Assembly (NCBI RefSeq): GCF_001984195.1
Contig: NZ_MTQN01000010.1
Coordinates: forward strand, 744,001-808,000
Direction: 5' to 3'
DNA: 64,000 nt
From: Kribbella sp. ALI-6-A
GTDB lineage: Bacteria; Actinomycetota; Actinomycetes; Propionibacteriales; Kribbellaceae
Below are positions 1 through 9,251 of this stretch, in pieces. Both the position numbers and the translations under genes were made by a program. Numbering within the stretch: the first letter of the stretch is position 1; each line of letters starts with the position of its first letter. The notes under the pieces are model-generated. The model ran no database searches. It saw only the letters and a list, made by a program, of their open reading frames with translations, and had not been told where the DNA came from.

Positions 1-469
1 CGTACCAGGGCACGCCGTAGCTGACGTCCTTCACCTTGGTGGTGTCCAGCGCGCCGGGGTAGAAGCTGCCGGTGTCGATCCCGGCCGGCGTCGGGTCGAG
101 CGCGTCCAGATCGGCGAACTCGCCCATCCAGGTGGTGCCGACCATCGCGGCGTCCGGCAGCGACTGCGCCGTGATCGCGGTGGTGAACTTGTTGTGCGCG
201 GCGTCCCAGGGGATCGGCGTCACCGTCACCTTGGTGCCGGGATTGGCGGCCTCGAACTCCTTGGTCAGCTTGGGCAGGTTCTCGCCCTCGGTGCCCATCG
301 CCCAGACGGTCAGGTTCCCGGTGGCCGGGTCGCTGCCGATGCTGGTGGTCGCCTGCGGTGCGGCCTCGGGGGTGTCCTCGGACCGGCCGCAGCCGGACAG
401 GGCCAGTGCCGCGGCGGTGAGTACGGCGCCGCCGGTCACCAGCCGGCTGCGGGTGCTCTGGGTGATCAT
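1..469 (-). CDS. ABC sugar-binding lipoprotein, N-terminal part
   Basis: This is the N-terminal 156 codons of an extracellular solute-binding protein; the gene runs off the left edge. ATG is at 469-467. The signal peptide ends in a lipobox LSGC with the lipidated Cys at residue 27. After it come the family-typical NLTVWAMG strand, a TKEFEAANPG segment, and later PIPWDAAHNKF and QSLPDAAMVGTTW, typical of family 1 sugar-binding proteins. Its start codon shares ATGA with the stop of the LacI gene, so the two are translationally coupled and the regulator probably controls this importer. The sugar cannot be told from the sequence. Confidence 0.9.
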   Translation of the reverse strand, partial: MITQSTRSRLVTGGAVLTAAALALSGCGRSEDTPEAAPQATTSIGSDPATGNLTVWAMGTEGENLPKLTKEFEAANPGTKVTVTPIPWDAAHNKFTTAITAQSLPDAAMVGTTWMGEFADLDALDPTPAGIDTGSFYPGALDTTKVKDVSYGVPWY

Positions 470-1587
470 GCTCGTCTCCTCAGTCGGTTACTGCTGTCCG
501 TGCCGTCCCCCGGGTGCGTGCCGCAACTCGCGCGCAGCACGAGCTCTGTGGGTAGTACGTCGTTGCGCGCGCGGGTGCGTTCCCCGGTCACGCGTTCGTG
601 CAGTCGTGACGCGGCCAGCCGGCCGAGCTCGGCCATCGGCTGCCGCACGGTCGTCAGCCCCGGGGACACGTACCGCGCGGCCATCACGTCGTCCCACCCC
701 GTCACCACGACCTCGGCCGGTACGCCGACGCCGCCGTCCCGCAGCGTCTGGACGACCGCGAGCGCCAACTCGTCGTTGGCGCAGACCAGTCCGTCGGGCA
801 TTCGCCCGCTCTCGCGCCGGGGCCCGCTCCCGCTGCCGGTAGCCGTCCGGGCCTTCGTCCCCGTGCCGCCTGAAGTTGCTGCGAGCAACTTCGTTGCCAG
901 GCCGGCGCCGGCTGCTTCGGTCAGTGGCACGCGCTCGGGCTCCGGGACCTCCAGCTCGCGGGCTCGCAGCGCCTTCGCGAAGCCCGCGTAGCGCTCGGAC
1001 ACGTCGTACGAGCTGGCCGGATCGCCGACGAACAGCAGGTCCTGCCGCCCGTGGTCGAGCAGCCGGGTGGTCAGCCGCTCGGCGCTCGCCGCGCTTTCGG
1101 TCCGGACCGAGTCGCAGCCGGTCACCGGCGGGTGCGCGACCAGGACCACCGGCACCTTGGCGCGGCGCAGGTCCTGGATCGCGTCCAGCCCGAGCGCGTT
1201 GCCGTGGACAACGATTCCGTCCACCCGGCCGGCCAGGTCGCGCACGGTCCGTTGGGGCTCAGGATTTCCGTGTGTGACGGTCAGGATCACGCTCTGCCCG
1301 TGCTCGCCGGCCCATCGCTCGTATCCCATCAGCAGGTCGCCGTAGAACGGGCCGGCCAGATCGGGCAGGACGAGACCGTGCGCCTCGTGACGTTGCACCG
1401 CGAGGCTCCGGGCAGCTCGCAGCGGTACGTAGTTCAGTTCCTGCGCGGCCTGGTCCACGCGGGCTCTCGCCTTCGCCGACACCGGTCCGGTGCCTTGCAG
1501 GACGCGCGAAACCGTGGCGATCGACAACTGCGCGTGCGCGGCGACGTCGTAGATCGTCGGCGGCCTGCCGGTCGGGCCGGACGGCAT
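466..1587 (-). CDS. LacI-family transcriptional regulator
   Basis: A 373-residue DNA-binding repressor. The N-terminal helix-turn-helix (about residues 10-35) has the LacI core TIYDVAAHAQLSIATVSRVL, followed by a hinge helix and a periplasmic-binding-protein-like sugar domain ending in TGWDD and TTVRQP motifs. Residues about 231-262 form an extra Gly/Ser/Thr/Arg-rich insertion that family members usually lack. Its DNA contains the 21-bp palindrome at 872-892. The stop overlaps the start of the downstream sugar-binding lipoprotein (ATGA), so it likely controls that importer. The effector is unknown. Confidence 0.93.
   Translation of the reverse strand: MPSGPTGRPPTIYDVAAHAQLSIATVSRVLQGTGPVSAKARARVDQAAQELNYVPLRAARSLAVQRHEAHGLVLPDLAGPFYGDLLMGYERWAGEHGQSVILTVTHGNPEPQRTVRDLAGRVDGIVVHGNALGLDAIQDLRRAKVPVVLVAHPPVTGCDSVRTESAASAERLTTRLLDHGRQDLLFVGDPASSYDVSERYAGFAKALRARELEVPEPERVPLTEAAGAGLATKLLAATSGGTGTKARTATGSGSGPRRESGRMPDGLVCANDELALAVVQTLRDGGVGVPAEVVVTGWDDVMAARYVSPGLTTVRQPMAELGRLAASRLHERVTGERTRARNDVLPTELVLRASCGTHPGDGTDSSNRLRRRA
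872..892. repeat. Dispersed palindrome copy 1 (GTTGC-N5-GCAAC core)
   Basis: Nine-base arms GAAGTTGCT and AGCAACTTC flank GCG. It lies in the LacI gene inside a low-complexity insertion. The core 875-889 is shared with four other sites in this window. Confidence 0.75.
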
Positions 1588-1702
1588 CGCGAGCCTCCTT
1601 CGGCGAAAGTGGAAGCGCTTACAGTTTTCGACCCTGCCCTGTGACGGGGCGGTTGGTCAAGGGTTCGCGGCCGCTGGATTCGTGGTCTGAGACGATGGAT
1701 CG

Positions 1703-2290
1703 GTGACCATACACGCAGAGTCAGCGGAGCGGAAGGACCAGCTCTGGCTGGTCCGGCACGGCGAGACCGAGTGGAGCAAGTCGGGCCGGCACACGTCCAC
1801 GACCGACCTGCCGCTGACCGCGGAGGGTGAGCGGATCGCCGGCGAACTGCGCGAGCGGTTGGCCGGCCACGACTTCGACCTGGTGCTGACCAGCCCACGG
1901 CAACGCGCCCGGCGGACGGCGGAACTGGCGGGCTTCGCGAACGCCGAGGTCGACGACGACCTGGTCGAATGGGACTACGGCGACTACGAAGGCATCACCA
2001 CCGCGCAGATCCGCGAGACCGTGCCGGGCTGGACGGTCTGGGCGAATCCCGTACCCAACGGCGAGACGCCCGAACAGGTCGCCGCCCGCCTCGACCGGGT
2101 GAACGCCCGGATCGCCGCCGTCGACGGCGACGTGCTGGTCTTCGGTCACTCCCACGCCCTGCGCGCGCTGACCGCCCGCTGGCTCGAGCTCGACGTCACC
2201 GAGGGCCGCCACTTCGTCCTCAACACCGCCACGGTCTCGGTCCTCGGCTGGGACCGCGGCTCACCGGCCGTTCATCAGTGGAACGCGTAG
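1703..2290 (+). CDS. Histidine phosphatase (phosphoglycerate-mutase fold, Gpm2-like)
   Basis: A 195-residue histidine phosphatase. Catalytic His19 lies in LVRHGETEW. The EWDYGDYEG motif supplies the acid, and the second His is in VFGHSHALRA near residue 150. Overall it resembles the actinobacterial Rv3214 (Gpm2) acid phosphatase group, which despite its name hydrolyses phosphate esters broadly; substrate here is unknown. The start is the GTG at 1703. It converges on the GNAT gene, and their 3' ends overlap, more so because the GNAT gene is frameshifted. Confidence 0.88.
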   Translation: MTIHAESAERKDQLWLVRHGETEWSKSGRHTSTTDLPLTAEGERIAGELRERLAGHDFDLVLTSPRQRARRTAELAGFANAEVDDDLVEWDYGDYEGITTAQIRETVPGWTVWANPVPNGETPEQVAARLDRVNARIAAVDGDVLVFGHSHALRALTARWLELDVTEGRHFVLNTATVSVLGWDRGSPAVHQWNA

Positions 2291-3035
2291 AGCGCGATCT
2301 CGCCCACCCACGAAACCCGATCCGCCGGTAGACCGACTGCCCGGCCGCTGAGGACTCCAGGACGGCGTACTGCGCGACGTCGGCCGCCGCGCGTACGGCG
2401 TACCGGGTGATCGCGGCGCCGATGCCTTGCCGTCGGGCCTCGGGCACGGTCATCACGAAGTAGATTCCGGCGACTCCCGGGGTCAGGAAGACGGTTGCCG
2501 TGCCCACCGGTTCGCCGTCGAGCCGGGCGAGGTAGTGCCGCCAGGGGTCGTCGAAGCCTTCCTGCCGGTAGATCCCGCCGACCCACTCGGCCTCGATGAC
2601 GCCTTCGCCGAATCCGCGGCCGAGCGTGTCCACCCAGACGGCCAGGTCCTGTTCGGTGTGGACCCTGGTGATCTCCAGGCCGTTCGGCGGTTGGCCGGTG
2701 ACCTGGGCGATCTCGACCGCCATCGCCGGCTCCCGGCCCTCGTCGGTGAACCCTGCCGCCAGCAACCGTTCGCCCAGATCGCCCGGCCGCATCGACGGTC
2801 CGACGTGCCACGTGCCGGGCACGCCGTGGGCCTTCATCAGCTCGGCGGACTCGGCGATCACCGCGTCGGCATCGCCGGTGGTCAGGTCCGCGGCGACCAC
2901 CGCGTTGTGGTAGTCGATCGGTGACCCGCCGATGGTCCAGCGTGCCTTCGCATCGTCGCGGTGTGCTCCTCCGCCCCTGCTGCCCATCCGGAGCAGCAGT
3001 TCGGCGGTGTTGTCCTCGATCGCCTGGATCGTCAT
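2220..3035 (-). CDS. GNAT acetyltransferase with shifted C-terminus
   Basis: Acetyl-CoA-dependent N-acetyltransferase, substrate unknown. The acetyl-CoA site is visible as VPEARRQGIGAAITRYAV, followed by YRRIGF near residue 240. The reading frame as given then continues with an Arg/Ser/Pro-rich tail to 2220, 71 bases into the opposing phosphatase gene. A one-base change near 2309-2314 would instead read WVGEIALYAFH and stop at 2275, which is how this family normally ends. I infer a frameshift, real or a sequencing error; the core domain is intact either way. The gene sits alone, convergent with the phosphatase. Confidence 0.85.
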   Translation of the reverse strand: MTIQAIEDNTAELLLRMGSRGGGAHRDDAKARWTIGGSPIDYHNAVVAADLTTGDADAVIAESAELMKAHGVPGTWHVGPSMRPGDLGERLLAAGFTDEGREPAMAVEIAQVTGQPPNGLEITRVHTEQDLAVWVDTLGRGFGEGVIEAEWVGGIYRQEGFDDPWRHYLARLDGEPVGTATVFLTPGVAGIYFVMTVPEARRQGIGAAITRYAVRAAADVAQYAVLESSAAGQSVYRRIGFRGWARSRSTRSTDERPVSRGPSRGPRPWRC

Positions 3036-3130
3036 CGGTCCATTGTCAGGTTGCCGGTGTCAGATTGCCGGGCGAGGTTGTGGGTATCGTGTCCCGGCTG
3101 ATGGCGGACAGGGCAGGCAGGAAGGTCACG

Positions 3131-3478
3131 ATGGACGAGTTGCTGTCGGTCGATGTCGACGACCGCGGAACGGATGTGGTCGCGAAGGTGTCCGGTGAGC
3201 TGGACTTCGGGACGGCACCGCAGTTCCTCCAGGCAGTGGAGTCGCTGGTGGTCACCGGCCGGTCACTGGTGCTCGACCTGTCCGAGCTGACGTTCTGCGA
3301 CTCCAGTGCGTTGAGCGCGCTGGTTCGCCTGCACAAGCGTGCCAAGGCGGTGGGCGCCGAGTTCGCGCTGGCCCGGCTGCGCCCGCAAGTGGAGGCGGCG
3401 ATCACCGTGACCATGCTGCACCGGCTGCTGGTGATCCATCAGGAGGTCCCGGCCGCCGGGAAGTCCTCGCAGCCATGA
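3131..3478 (+). CDS. STAS-domain anti-sigma factor antagonist
   Basis: A 115-residue single STAS domain. The DSSAL motif at 57-61 carries the serine that partner anti-sigma kinases phosphorylate in SpoIIAA/RsbV proteins. The ATG at 3131 is chosen because GGAAGG lies just upstream and it starts the domain cleanly; the frame is open further upstream but not STAS-like. The stop overlaps the next start (ATGA at 3475). It is the first gene of a four-gene partner-switching operon with a phosphatase that could dephosphorylate it and an ATPase-domain protein that could bind it. No sigma factor gene is adjacent. Confidence 0.88.
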   Translation: MDELLSVDVDDRGTDVVAKVSGELDFGTAPQFLQAVESLVVTGRSLVLDLSELTFCDSSALSALVRLHKRAKAVGAEFALARLRPQVEAAITVTMLHRLLVIHQEVPAAGKSSQP

Positions 3479-5937
3479 TCACCGACGTCCCGGCCCCGCG
3501 GCGACCACGCGGCGGCTACGACTTCGGGCTGTTCGGACTGTCGGACATGGTCCGGCTGGCCGCCGAGCTGCGGACCACGGCCGAGTCCGCGGAAGGGTTC
3601 GTCCCGGCCGCCACCGCGGTCGTCCGCCAGTTGCGGGACGGATTCGTGGACGGCGACGGGGAATCGGTGCTGGAGCTCGTGCGACTGTTCTCGACCCGGA
3701 GGTTCGCCGACCTCGGCGACGAATTGCGGCGGATCGTGCTGGAACAGGTGCAGGGCCCCGCTGCCGCGGATCTGCGGTGCTTGACGCTGGAGGCCACCGT
3801 CGGGCGGGAGCCGGGGCTGAACGACCCGGCCCTGTCGCGGCGGCATCGCCTGATCCCGCTGGCCTCGACCGCGACGGTCGCCGCGGCGCCGATGGTTTCC
3901 GCCCTCGTGTCGGGGCTCGGTCTGCAGGCGGCCGACGTGGTGGCCGGCGCGGTCGGCAGCGGCCGGTTCGACGTGTTCCATGTTGCCGAGGCGGCGGGCA
4001 GCCGGCACGTTCCGGACCAGGAGTTCGTCCGCCGGCACGGCATTCGTTCGGTCCTCGCCTTCGGCGGCGCGCTGCCCGACGGCGAGATGTTCTGTGTGGT
4101 GATGTTCGCCCGCGTCGTCATCCCGGCCGAGGTCGCGGACCTGTTCCGGGCCGTCGCCGTCAGTGTCCGGGCCGGATTGCTGGCGCATTCCCATGTCGGT
4201 TCGGGCCGGGTAGGGCTGGAGGCGCAGCGGGCGGCGCTGCGCGAGCATCTGCAGGTGCTGGAGGAGTCCTCCCGGTCCCAGGCGGCCGAGCTGGAGGAGG
4301 CAGTACGGCGGCTGCGGGCCGAGGCCGACCTGGTGGACACGCTGCAGGTGGTCGGCCGGCGCCTGACCGCGCAGCTCGACCTCGACGCACTGGTCCAGGA
4401 CGCCACCGACGCCGCGACGCAGGCCACGGAGGCCGAGTTCGGCGCGTTCTTCTACAACCTGATCGACCAGTACGGCGAGTCGTACACGCTCTACACCCTG
4501 TCCGGCGTACCGCGCGAGGCGTTCGACCGGTTCCCCATGCCGCGCAAGACCGCGGTGTTCGCCGCCACCTTCGACGGCCGGGGCGTGATGCGGTCCGACG
4601 ACATCACCCGCGACCCGCGCTACGGCCGGAACGCGCCGCACTTCGGCATGCCCGCCGGGCACCTGCCGGTCCGCAGCTACCTGGCGGTGCCGGTGATCTC
4701 TCCGTCGTCCCAGCAGGTGCTCGGCGGATTCTTCTTCGGCCACTCCGAACCCGGCCGGTTCACCGCCCGGCACCAGCAGTTGGCCGAAGGGATCGCCGGC
4801 TACGCGGCGATCGCGCTGGACAACGCGCGGTTGTTCTCCGCCCAGCAGCGGATGGCGACCGAGCTGGCCAGGAGCATGCTGCCCACCGTCCCGCAGATCG
4901 CGCACCTGGAGATCGCCTCCCGGTACCTGCCGGCCGCGACCGGCTCGGAGGTCGGTGGGGACTGGTTCGACGTGATCGAACTGCCGGCCGGACGCACGGC
5001 GTTCGTGATCGGCGACGTCGTCGGCCGTGGGGTCACCGCCGCGTCGGTGATGGGCCAGATCCGGATGGCGGTCCGCTCGTACGCGCTGCTCGACCTGCCA
5101 CCCGCCGACCTGCTGCGGCACGTGTCGCACCTGGCCGAGCACACCGTGAAGACCACCTTCGTCACGTGCCTGTACGCCGTGCACGACCCGGTCGACCAGA
5201 CGCTGACGTTCGCGAACGCCGGCCACCTGCCGGCGGTGCTGACGCCACCCGGCGGCCACTCCCAGCTGATCGGGGAGGGGCTCGGGATGCCGCTCGGTGT
5301 CGGCGACACCTTTCTGCAGCAGCAGGCCGAGTTCCCGCCGGGGGCGCGGCTGACGCTGACCACGGACGGCCTGGTGGAGAGCCGCCGACGTACCGTCGCC
5401 GCGGGCTTGCGGGACCTGATCGGCGAGCTGGACCAACTGTCCGGCGACGAGGACCTGCGGACCGCGTGCGACCGGATGATCGACCGGCTGACCGACAACG
5501 AGCACGACGACGACGTGGCGCTGCTGCACGTGCACCACCTCGACGGGTACCGCCGGACCGCGTCGCTGCCGCTGACCGCGGATCCCGCCGTCGGCGCCCG
5601 CGCACGGACGTTCGTCCGTGAGCAGCTGACCCGGTGGGAGCTGACCGAGGTCGTCGAGCCGGCACTCACCGTGGCCGTCGAACTGGTCAGCAACGCCGTA
5701 CGGCACAGCGGCCGCCCCGTCGCGCTCCGGCTGCACCACGACGGCGCCCGGCTGACGATCGACGTCGCCGATCACGACGTCGCGACGCCCCGGATGTCCG
5801 AGCCCGGCGTCGAGGAGGAGCGGCATCGTGGCCTGTATCTGGTCAACGCCTACGCGGCGCGGTGGGGGACCCGCAGCACACCGGACGGCAAGGTGGTCTG
5901 GGCAGAGATCGACACGCCGTCGTCCCGGCCTGGGTAG
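3475..5937 (+). CDS. GAF-SpoIIE phosphatase fused to RsbW-type ATPase
   Basis: An 820-residue multidomain signalling protein. Residues 1-240 are an unrecognised sensory region; about 243-290 is coiled coil; 290-455 is a GAF domain. About 460-690 is a PP2C/SpoIIE phosphatase with the linker [10 protein letters not shown] and metal-binding motifs GGDWFDV, GDVVGRG and a DDDVALL end. About 700-815 is a histidine-kinase-like ATPase with [11 protein letters not shown] and [11 protein letters not shown]. Known relatives dephosphorylate STAS antagonists, so the preceding STAS protein is the expected substrate. Having phosphatase and anti-sigma-type ATPase in one chain means it may carry opposing activities. 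The ligand is unknown. Confidence 0.9.
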   Translation: MITDVPAPRRPRGGYDFGLFGLSDMVRLAAELRTTAESAEGFVPAATAVVRQLRDGFVDGDGESVLELVRLFSTRRFADLGDELRRIVLEQVQGPAAADLRCLTLEATVGREPGLNDPALSRRHRLIPLASTATVAAAPMVSALVSGLGLQAADVVAGAVGSGRFDVFHVAEAAGSRHVPDQEFVRRHGIRSVLAFGGALPDGEMFCVVMFARVVIPAEVADLFRAVAVSVRAGLLAHSHVGSGRVGLEAQRAALREHLQVLEESSRSQAAELEEAVRRLRAEADLVDTLQVVGRRLTAQLDLDALVQDATDAATQATEAEFGAFFYNLIDQYGESYTLYTLSGVPREAFDRFPMPRKTAVFAATFDGRGVMRSDDITRDPRYGRNAPHFGMPAGHLPVRSYLAVPVISPSSQQVLGGFFFGHSEPGRFTARHQQLAEGIAGYAAIALDNARLFSAQQRMATELARSMLPTVPQIAHLEIASRYLPAATGSEVGGDWFDVIELPAGRTAFVIGDVVGRGVTAASVMGQIRMAVRSYALLDLPPADLLRHVSHLAEHTVKTTFVTCLYAVHDPVDQTLTFANAGHLPAVLTPPGGHSQLIGEGLGMPLGVGDTFLQQQAEFPPGARLTLTTDGLVESRRRTVAAGLRDLIGELDQLSGDEDLRTACDRMIDRLTDNEHDDDVALLHVHHLDGYRRTASLPLTADPAVGARARTFVREQLTRWELTEVVEPALTVAVELVSNAVRHSGRPVALRLHHDGARLTIDVADHDVATPRMSEPGVEEERHRGLYLVNAYAARWGTRSTPDGKVVWAEIDTPSSRPG

Positions 5938-5946
5938 ACTCGCCGC

Positions 5947-6783
5947 ATGCGACGGTCAGGGCTGGTTGGTCACGTGCGTGGGCTGGGTGCTCACGACCAC
6001 GTGTGCTGGCAGTACGACACGCCCGAGGACTTCCGCGCCCGGGCCCACGAGTTCCTGGTTGACGGTCTCGCCGAGGGGTACCGCGTCTGGTACACCGCTC
6101 CGGGCGATGTCCGGACGCTGACCGAGGAGCTGCGTGAGGTCGACGGGATGGATCAGGCCCTACGGTCCGGCGCTGCCCAGGTGGCGTCGCTGGACGCCAC
6201 GTACGCGGTAGGCGCCGTGGTGCGGCCGCAGGATCAGGTGGCGTCGTACGCGGTGGCGACCGACCAGGCGCTGGCCGACGGCTTCGCCGGGCTCCGGGTG
6301 GCGGCGGAGGCCACCCAACTGGTGCTGACCGGGGAGCAGCTGGATTCGTTCACTCGCTACGAGCACCTGATCGACCGCTACATGACCGAGCGCCCGTTCT
6401 CCGCTCTCTGCGGCTACGACCGGACCCGGCTCGGCGACGCGGCGATCGCACAGCTGGCCTGTCTGCATCCCAGCACCAACGCGGCCGTCGACTTCCGGCT
6501 GTACGCCGCTCCCGGGGCGGTGCCCGCACTGGCCGGCGAGCTCGATCTGTTCAGCGACGACTTGTTCGCCCTCGCGCTGGAGCGGGCGCATCTGGAGGCC
6601 GTCGGCGGCCAGGTGGTCCTCGACGGCACCCGACTGACTTTCGTCGACCATGCCGGGCTGGTCCGCCTGTCCCGGCACGCTGCCGACCTCGGCGTCGACG
6701 TCGTACTGCGGACGTCGTGGCCCGGAGCTCCGCGGTTGGCGGAGCTGCTCGGGCTGCCCGGCGTTCGTGTGGAGGCTGCATGA
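5947..6783 (+). CDS. MEDS-domain sensor with C-terminal STAS domain
   Basis: A 278-residue protein. Residues 10-170 match the MEDS sensory domain (GAHDHVCWQYDTPEDF opening, later MTERPFSALCGYD). About 185-275 is STAS-like. At the position where active antagonists have DSSGL this one reads DHAGL, so the phosphorylatable Ser is missing and the domain may act constitutively or only as a binding module. The gene follows the phosphatase by nine bases and overlaps the next gene by ATGA at 6780, so it belongs to the same operon. The signal sensed by MEDS domains is mostly unknown; DcmR responds to dichloromethane. Confidence 0.83.
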   Translation: MRRSGLVGHVRGLGAHDHVCWQYDTPEDFRARAHEFLVDGLAEGYRVWYTAPGDVRTLTEELREVDGMDQALRSGAAQVASLDATYAVGAVVRPQDQVASYAVATDQALADGFAGLRVAAEATQLVLTGEQLDSFTRYEHLIDRYMTERPFSALCGYDRTRLGDAAIAQLACLHPSTNAAVDFRLYAAPGAVPALAGELDLFSDDLFALALERAHLEAVGGQVVLDGTRLTFVDHAGLVRLSRHAADLGVDVVLRTSWPGAPRLAELLGLPGVRVEAA

Positions 6784-7745
6784 CGACCAGTGCCACCGAA
6801 ACATCGACCGGATTCGTCCATCCGGCGCTGTTCTACCGCTCCGACCGCGATTACCTGGACGGTTTGATCCCGTTCATCACCGAGGGACTGGCGCTGGGCC
6901 AGCCCGTGGCCGTCGCGGTGCCGGCCGCGAAACTGCGGCTGCTGCGGCATGCGCTGGGCGCGGCGGCGGACGACGTGACGCTGATCGACATGGAGCAGGC
7001 CGGACGCAACCCCGGGCGGATCATCCCCACGGTGCTGCGCCGGTTCGCCGACGACCACGCCGACACCCACGTCCGGATCGTGGGCGAGCCGATCTGGGCC
7101 GGCCGCAGCGAGCTGGAGTACCCGGCCTGCGCCCAGCACGAGGCGCTGATCAACCTGGCGTTCGCCGGCCGCGACGTGACCATCGTGTGTCCCTACGACC
7201 TGTCCGCGCTGGACCAGCGGGCGGTGGACGACGCGCTGCTCACCCACCCGGTGGTCTGGGAGGGGACGCGGAGCTACGAGAGCGACAGGTACGCGCCAGA
7301 AGCGATCGTCAGCCGGTACAACGAGCCGCTGGACGACCTGTCCGGCGCCGCGGACGCCGCCGTTCTGCCGATCAGCAGCTCCGTCCGGTCACGAGACGCC
7401 CGGAAGTTCGCCGGTGAGCACGCGGAACGGCTCGGACTGGGTGCGGACCGGATCGCCGACCTGCAGCTGATCGCCACGGAGCTGGTGGCGAACAGCATCC
7501 GGCACACCGACGGCGACGGGGAACTGCGGATCTGGCGGGACGGGAACCAACTGGTCTGCGAGGTCCGCGACAGCGGGCGGCTGACCGATCCACTGGTAGG
7601 CAAGATCCCGGCCGAGCCCGGACAGCTGAACGGTCGTGGCCTGCTGCTGGTCAACCAGCTGGCCGACCTCGTCCGGACCCACACGACCGACCACGGCACG
7701 GCCGTCTACGCGTTCGTCGCCCTGGACACGGCTCCGCGCAACTGA
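6780..7745 (+). CDS. MEDS-domain anti-sigma-type ATPase
   Basis: A 321-residue protein pairing an N-terminal MEDS-type sensory domain (about 10-175; FYRSDRDYLDGLIPFI opening) with a C-terminal RsbW-like ATPase (about 200-315; N-box LIATELVANSIRHTDG, then VRDSGR and GRGLLLVNQLAD). ATPases of this kind phosphorylate STAS antagonists and hold sigma or other targets. The start is the ATG at 6780, overlapping the stop of the previous gene. It ends the operon, and with its neighbours supplies every component of a partner switch except the final target. Confidence 0.85.
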   Translation: MTTSATETSTGFVHPALFYRSDRDYLDGLIPFITEGLALGQPVAVAVPAAKLRLLRHALGAAADDVTLIDMEQAGRNPGRIIPTVLRRFADDHADTHVRIVGEPIWAGRSELEYPACAQHEALINLAFAGRDVTIVCPYDLSALDQRAVDDALLTHPVVWEGTRSYESDRYAPEAIVSRYNEPLDDLSGAADAAVLPISSSVRSRDARKFAGEHAERLGLGADRIADLQLIATELVANSIRHTDGDGELRIWRDGNQLVCEVRDSGRLTDPLVGKIPAEPGQLNGRGLLLVNQLADLVRTHTTDHGTAVYAFVALDTAPRN

Positions 7746-7747
7746 GT

Positions 7748-7822
7748 CGTCGCTCGGACGCCCGACTGGGTTCGGCGAGGTTTTGCCGGTTGTCGCTCGG
7801 ACGCCCCGCTGGTTCCGGCGGC
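7748..7822. repeat. Pair of imperfect direct repeats after the partner-switching operon
   Basis: The sequence TCGCTCGGACGCCC followed by a similar GC-rich stretch occurs twice, about 46 bases apart, in the gap after 7745. The units are about 34 bases and imperfect. No hairpin with a T-tract is obvious. Function unknown. Confidence 0.5.
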
Positions 7823-7837
7823 GTTGCCGCTAGCAAC
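7823..7837. repeat. Dispersed palindrome copy 2
   Basis: GTTGC-CGCTA-GCAAC in an intergenic gap. The same 5-base arms and spacer form (YNNNA) as the copies at 875, 15607, 31967 and 40501. Confidence 0.75.
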
Positions 7838-7883
7838 TTCACCGGCCGGTGGACGCACGTCGGTCTGCTGATGCCGCGCGGCC

Positions 7884-8288
7884 TCAGCCAGGGAGGGCGT
7901 TCCACTGGGCGAGGGTGGAAGCGAGCAGGGTGGCGGTCGGCAGGTTCTCGAACTCGTCGCGGCTGACGAACCGGGCGTCGTCGGCGTCGTCCCCGGCGCG
8001 CAGCGTGCCGCCGACCGGTTCGGCCTCGTAGTCGCGGATCACGTACAGCCGCCGCCCGGGCGCCTCCCGTTCGACCTCGCCGACCAGGTCGCCGACCCGC
8101 ACCTGGAGACCGGTTTCCTCCTCGACCTCGCGGGCCACGGCGGTCGGGTCGTCCTCGCCGGGCTCGACCCGGCCACCCGGCAACGACCACAGCCCGCGAC
8201 CGGGTTCGTTGGCCCGCTGGACCAGCAGCAGGCGGCGCTGGTCGTCGTACACAAGGGCTCCGACACAGTCGACCCGGTCACGCTCCAT
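7884..8288 (-). CDS. Nudix hydrolase
   Basis: A 134-residue Nudix enzyme. The Nudix box GGRVEPGEDDPTAVAREVEEE is followed by TGLQV, with all the metal-binding Glu residues present. Such small MutT-like proteins hydrolyse nucleoside-diphosphate derivatives; the substrate cannot be assigned. I start it at the ATG 8288-8286, where similarity to the family begins. A perfect DnaA-box sequence, TTATCCACA, overlaps this start codon. The divergent neighbour is the PHP phosphoesterase. Confidence 0.88.
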   Translation of the reverse strand: MERDRVDCVGALVYDDQRRLLLVQRANEPGRGLWSLPGGRVEPGEDDPTAVAREVEEETGLQVRVGDLVGEVEREAPGRRLYVIRDYEAEPVGGTLRAGDDADDARFVSRDEFENLPTATLLASTLAQWNALPG

Positions 8289-8369
8289 GTGGATAACAGT
8301 AAGGACCAGGGCGCGGTCCGGATAGCATCTCTGTCGAGACTTTGTCCAGAGAAGGGATCCCGATCGCTC

Positions 8370-9251
8370 GTGCGCATCGACCTGCACACCCATTCGAACC
8401 GCTCGGACGGCACCGACCCGGTCGACGTCCTGATCGCGCACGCGAAGCGGGACGGCCTGGACGTGATCGCGCTCACCGATCACGACACGGCCGACGGCTG
8501 GGCCGAGGGCCGGCGCGCCGCCGAGGAGCTCGGCATCGGGTTCGTCCCCGGCATCGAGATCTCCTGCAAGCTGCACGGCATCGCCGTCCATCTGCTCGGC
8601 TACCTGCCCGACCCGTCGTACCAGCCGCTGGCCGAGGAGCTGCGGATCGTGCGCGACGGCCGGACCGACCGGATCCCCTCGATCGTCGCCCGGCTCAACG
8701 GCATGGGCGTCGAGCTCACCGTCGACGACGTGCTCGCCCAGGCGACCGGTACGCCGTCGGTCGGCCGGCCGCACGTCGCCGACGCGCTGGTTGCCAACGG
8801 CACCGTCGCGGACCGTGGCGAGGCGTTCGACCGGTTCCTGGCCGACGGCCGGCCGGGCCACGTGTCGCACTACGCGATCGAGCCGGGCCGCGCGATCGAC
8901 CTGGTCCGCGCCGCCGGCGGCGTCCCGGTGATCGCGCACCCGTGGGGCCGCTCCAGCCACAAGGTCGTCACCGCGGAGACGATCGCCCGCCTGGTCGCCG
9001 ACCACGGGCTGGCCGGGATCGAGGTCGACCACCAGGACCACTCGCCGCAGTCGCGGGAGACGCTGCGCGGGATCGCCCAGGATCTGGGCATCATCTGGAC
9101 CGGTTCGAGCGACCACCACGGCCTGGGCAAGATCAACCACGAGCTCGGCGTGAACGGCACCGATCCCGAGCAGTTCCAGCGGCTGCTCGAGGTCGCCAAG
9201 GTCAACGCCGCGGCCAGTGGGGCGGACGCGCCAGAGGTCTACCTGCCGTGA
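8370..9251 (+). CDS. PHP-domain phosphoesterase (RNase AM / 3',5'-nucleoside bisphosphate phosphatase-like)
   Basis: A 293-residue PHP metallophosphoesterase. Metal ligands are visible in MRIDLHTHSNRSDG, LTDHDT, PGIEISC, IAHPWG and GSSDHHG. Relatives act on short nucleotides such as 3',5'-bisphosphates or trim RNA 5' ends; the exact substrate is inference. The GTG at 8370 is preferred because AGAAGGGA lies upstream and the first metal motif starts two residues later. The stop overlaps the next GTG start (GTGA at 9248), so it is coupled to the MarC-like gene. Confidence 0.87.
   Translation: MRIDLHTHSNRSDGTDPVDVLIAHAKRDGLDVIALTDHDTADGWAEGRRAAEELGIGFVPGIEISCKLHGIAVHLLGYLPDPSYQPLAEELRIVRDGRTDRIPSIVARLNGMGVELTVDDVLAQATGTPSVGRPHVADALVANGTVADRGEAFDRFLADGRPGHVSHYAIEPGRAIDLVRAAGGVPVIAHPWGRSSHKVVTAETIARLVADHGLAGIEVDHQDHSPQSRETLRGIAQDLGIIWTGSSDHHGLGKINHELGVNGTDPEQFQRLLEVAKVNAAASGADAPEVYLP

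Noticed and set aside
3439..5826. A 795-codon open frame opposite the SpoIIE phosphatase
   Set aside because: Shadow of the + strand gene; Arg/Gly/Gln-rich without domains or ribosome site.
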